Positions 63,299 to 64,000 of a stretch of 64,000 bases of DNA are shown here, piece by piece. Location of the stretch: NCBI GenBank assembly GCA_028045305.1, contig JAOFTV010000001.1, forward strand, positions 1 through 64,000, given 5' to 3'. Position numbers and translations under genes: made by a program. The notes beneath the pieces are model-generated. The model was not told the origin of the DNA. It made no database searches and saw only the letters and a list, made by a program, of their open reading frames with translations. Source of the DNA: Opitutales bacterium. GTDB lineage: Bacteria > Verrucomicrobiota > Verrucomicrobiia > Opitutales > Seribacteraceae. How positions within the stretch are numbered: position 1 is the first letter of the stretch; each line of letters begins with the position of its first letter.

Positions 63299-64000
63299 AT
63301 GAATGCTAATAAGTTGTTGGAAAATGCAGAGGTTGTAATTGGGCAAGAAGAATTGCTCGAAAACCTTGGCAAGGATAGTAAATTAAGAATCAAGTTCGGG
63401 GTTGATCCTACTCGACCTGATCTAACTTTTGGTCACTTAGTGGTTTTTAATAAACTGCGGCAATTCCAGGATGCTGGGCATGAGGCCATTTTATTGATCG
63501 GTGATTATACTGCTCGAATCGGAGACCCCAGCGGGCGGTCAGAACTGCGCCCTGAATTAACTGAAGCCGAAGTTGAAGAAAATGCCTCTTCTTACTTGGA
63601 TCAAGCATTCAAAATACTAGATGAAAGTAAAACTGTGGTACGCAGAAACAGTGAATGGTTTGGAACCATGAGTTTTGCGGATGCCCTTACCCTTACCCGC
63701 AGCATGACTGTGGCCCGCATGCTTGAGCGGGATGATTTTGAAAAGCGGTTTAAATCTAACCAACCGATTTCCATGGTCGAGTTTATGTATCCCTTGATCC
63801 AAGGATATGACTCGATTGTATTGGAATCCGATGTTGAGTTGGGTGGGAGCGATCAATTGTTTAATATGCTTGTTGGAAGAAATTTACAGAAAGAAAAAGG
63901 GGTCATTCCACAAGCAGTGATAACCCTTCCTTTGTTGGTGGGTTTGGATGGGGCAAAAAAGATGTCGAAAAGTTACGATAATTACATCGCTTTTAATGAT
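63299..64000 (+). CDS. tyrS: Tyrosyl-tRNA synthetase (3' end outside window)
   Basis: Charges tRNA-Tyr; the first ~234 codons are present and the frame is open at the window end. The class-I HIGH-like site is PDLTFGHLVV and the KMSKS loop (KKMSKSYDNY) lies near the cut end. GDYTARIGDPSGRS and MVEFMYPLIQGYDS are typical of the TyrZ-like bacterial subgroup. An AAGGAAG sequence lies a short distance upstream of the ATG. The gene is divergent from the peroxiredoxin. Confidence 0.95.
   Translation, partial: MNANKLLENAEVVIGQEELLENLGKDSKLRIKFGVDPTRPDLTFGHLVVFNKLRQFQDAGHEAILLIGDYTARIGDPSGRSELRPELTEAEVEENASSYLDQAFKILDESKTVVRRNSEWFGTMSFADALTLTRSMTVARMLERDDFEKRFKSNQPISMVEFMYPLIQGYDSIVLESDVELGGSDQLFNMLVGRNLQKEKGVIPQAVITLPLLVGLDGAKKMSKSYDNYIAFND

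Overview
The window is about 64 kb of AT-rich bacterial chromosome from a diderm (Gram-negative type) organism: it carries lpxD, bamA, an OmpH/Skp chaperone, an MsbA-like exporter, a TonB-dependent receptor and a TolC-type channel. Ribosomal and RNA polymerase proteins with unusual extensions, a SecY with an extra C-terminal helix, a DUF5069 protein and a CPTPWDACC-type lipoprotein point to the PVC group, most likely a marine Verrucomicrobiota of the Opitutales/Puniceicoccales type. That placement is inference. No rRNA, CRISPR array, prophage or insertion sequence was seen.

Layout. 1-18650 is one long co-directional transcription and translation block: the 3' part of rpoC, rpsL-rpsG-fusA, then the S10, spc and alpha ribosomal clusters, secY, rpoA and rplQ. 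Compared with the textbook order it lacks tuf after fusA, rpmD between rpsE and rplO, and adk/map/infA/rpmJ between secY and rpsM. 18813-23990 holds guaA followed by hisD-hisC-hisB-hisH, and 24036-25319 is citrate synthase. 26189-29372 carries a stand-alone CoaB and an NtrB/NtrC-like sigma-54 two-component pair.

29397-35963 is an accessory stretch. It contains tRNA-Asn, a siderophore-type TonB-dependent receptor under a duplicated Fur-like operator, tRNA-Arg, a CDP-alcohol phosphatidyltransferase and cytidylyltransferase pair, a decayed segment, a DUF3050 heme-oxygenase-fold protein and a sugar mutarotase. 36061-39566 is a NfeD-NfeD-flotillin (FloA) membrane module. 39823-46568 is a reverse-strand tripartite ABC efflux operon: adaptor, ATPase, two separate permeases, a Cys-containing lipoprotein and an outer-membrane channel, preceded by a small Cys-rich secreted ORF.

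46746-55786 returns to housekeeping genes: rplY-pth-rpsF-ssb-rplI-dnaB, then bamA-ompH-lpxD and prs. The end carries a DegP-like protease, pyrE, an ABC exporter, DUF5069, a PP2C phosphatase / STAS / peroxiredoxin group on the reverse strand, and the 5' part of tyrS.

The most interesting observations are: loss of all four ligands of a zinc site in the RNA polymerase beta' subunit, alongside zinc-free forms of S4 and S14; an Asn in S12 at the proline position where streptomycin-resistance changes occur; a stem-loop abutting the rplC start; a perfect 23-bp tandem duplication forming two Fur-like boxes; a phosphatidyltransferase gene with no canonical start codon and a duplicated fragment of its own 3' end upstream; and a DUF3050 protein with residues resembling the heme-oxygenase-like di-iron oxidases.
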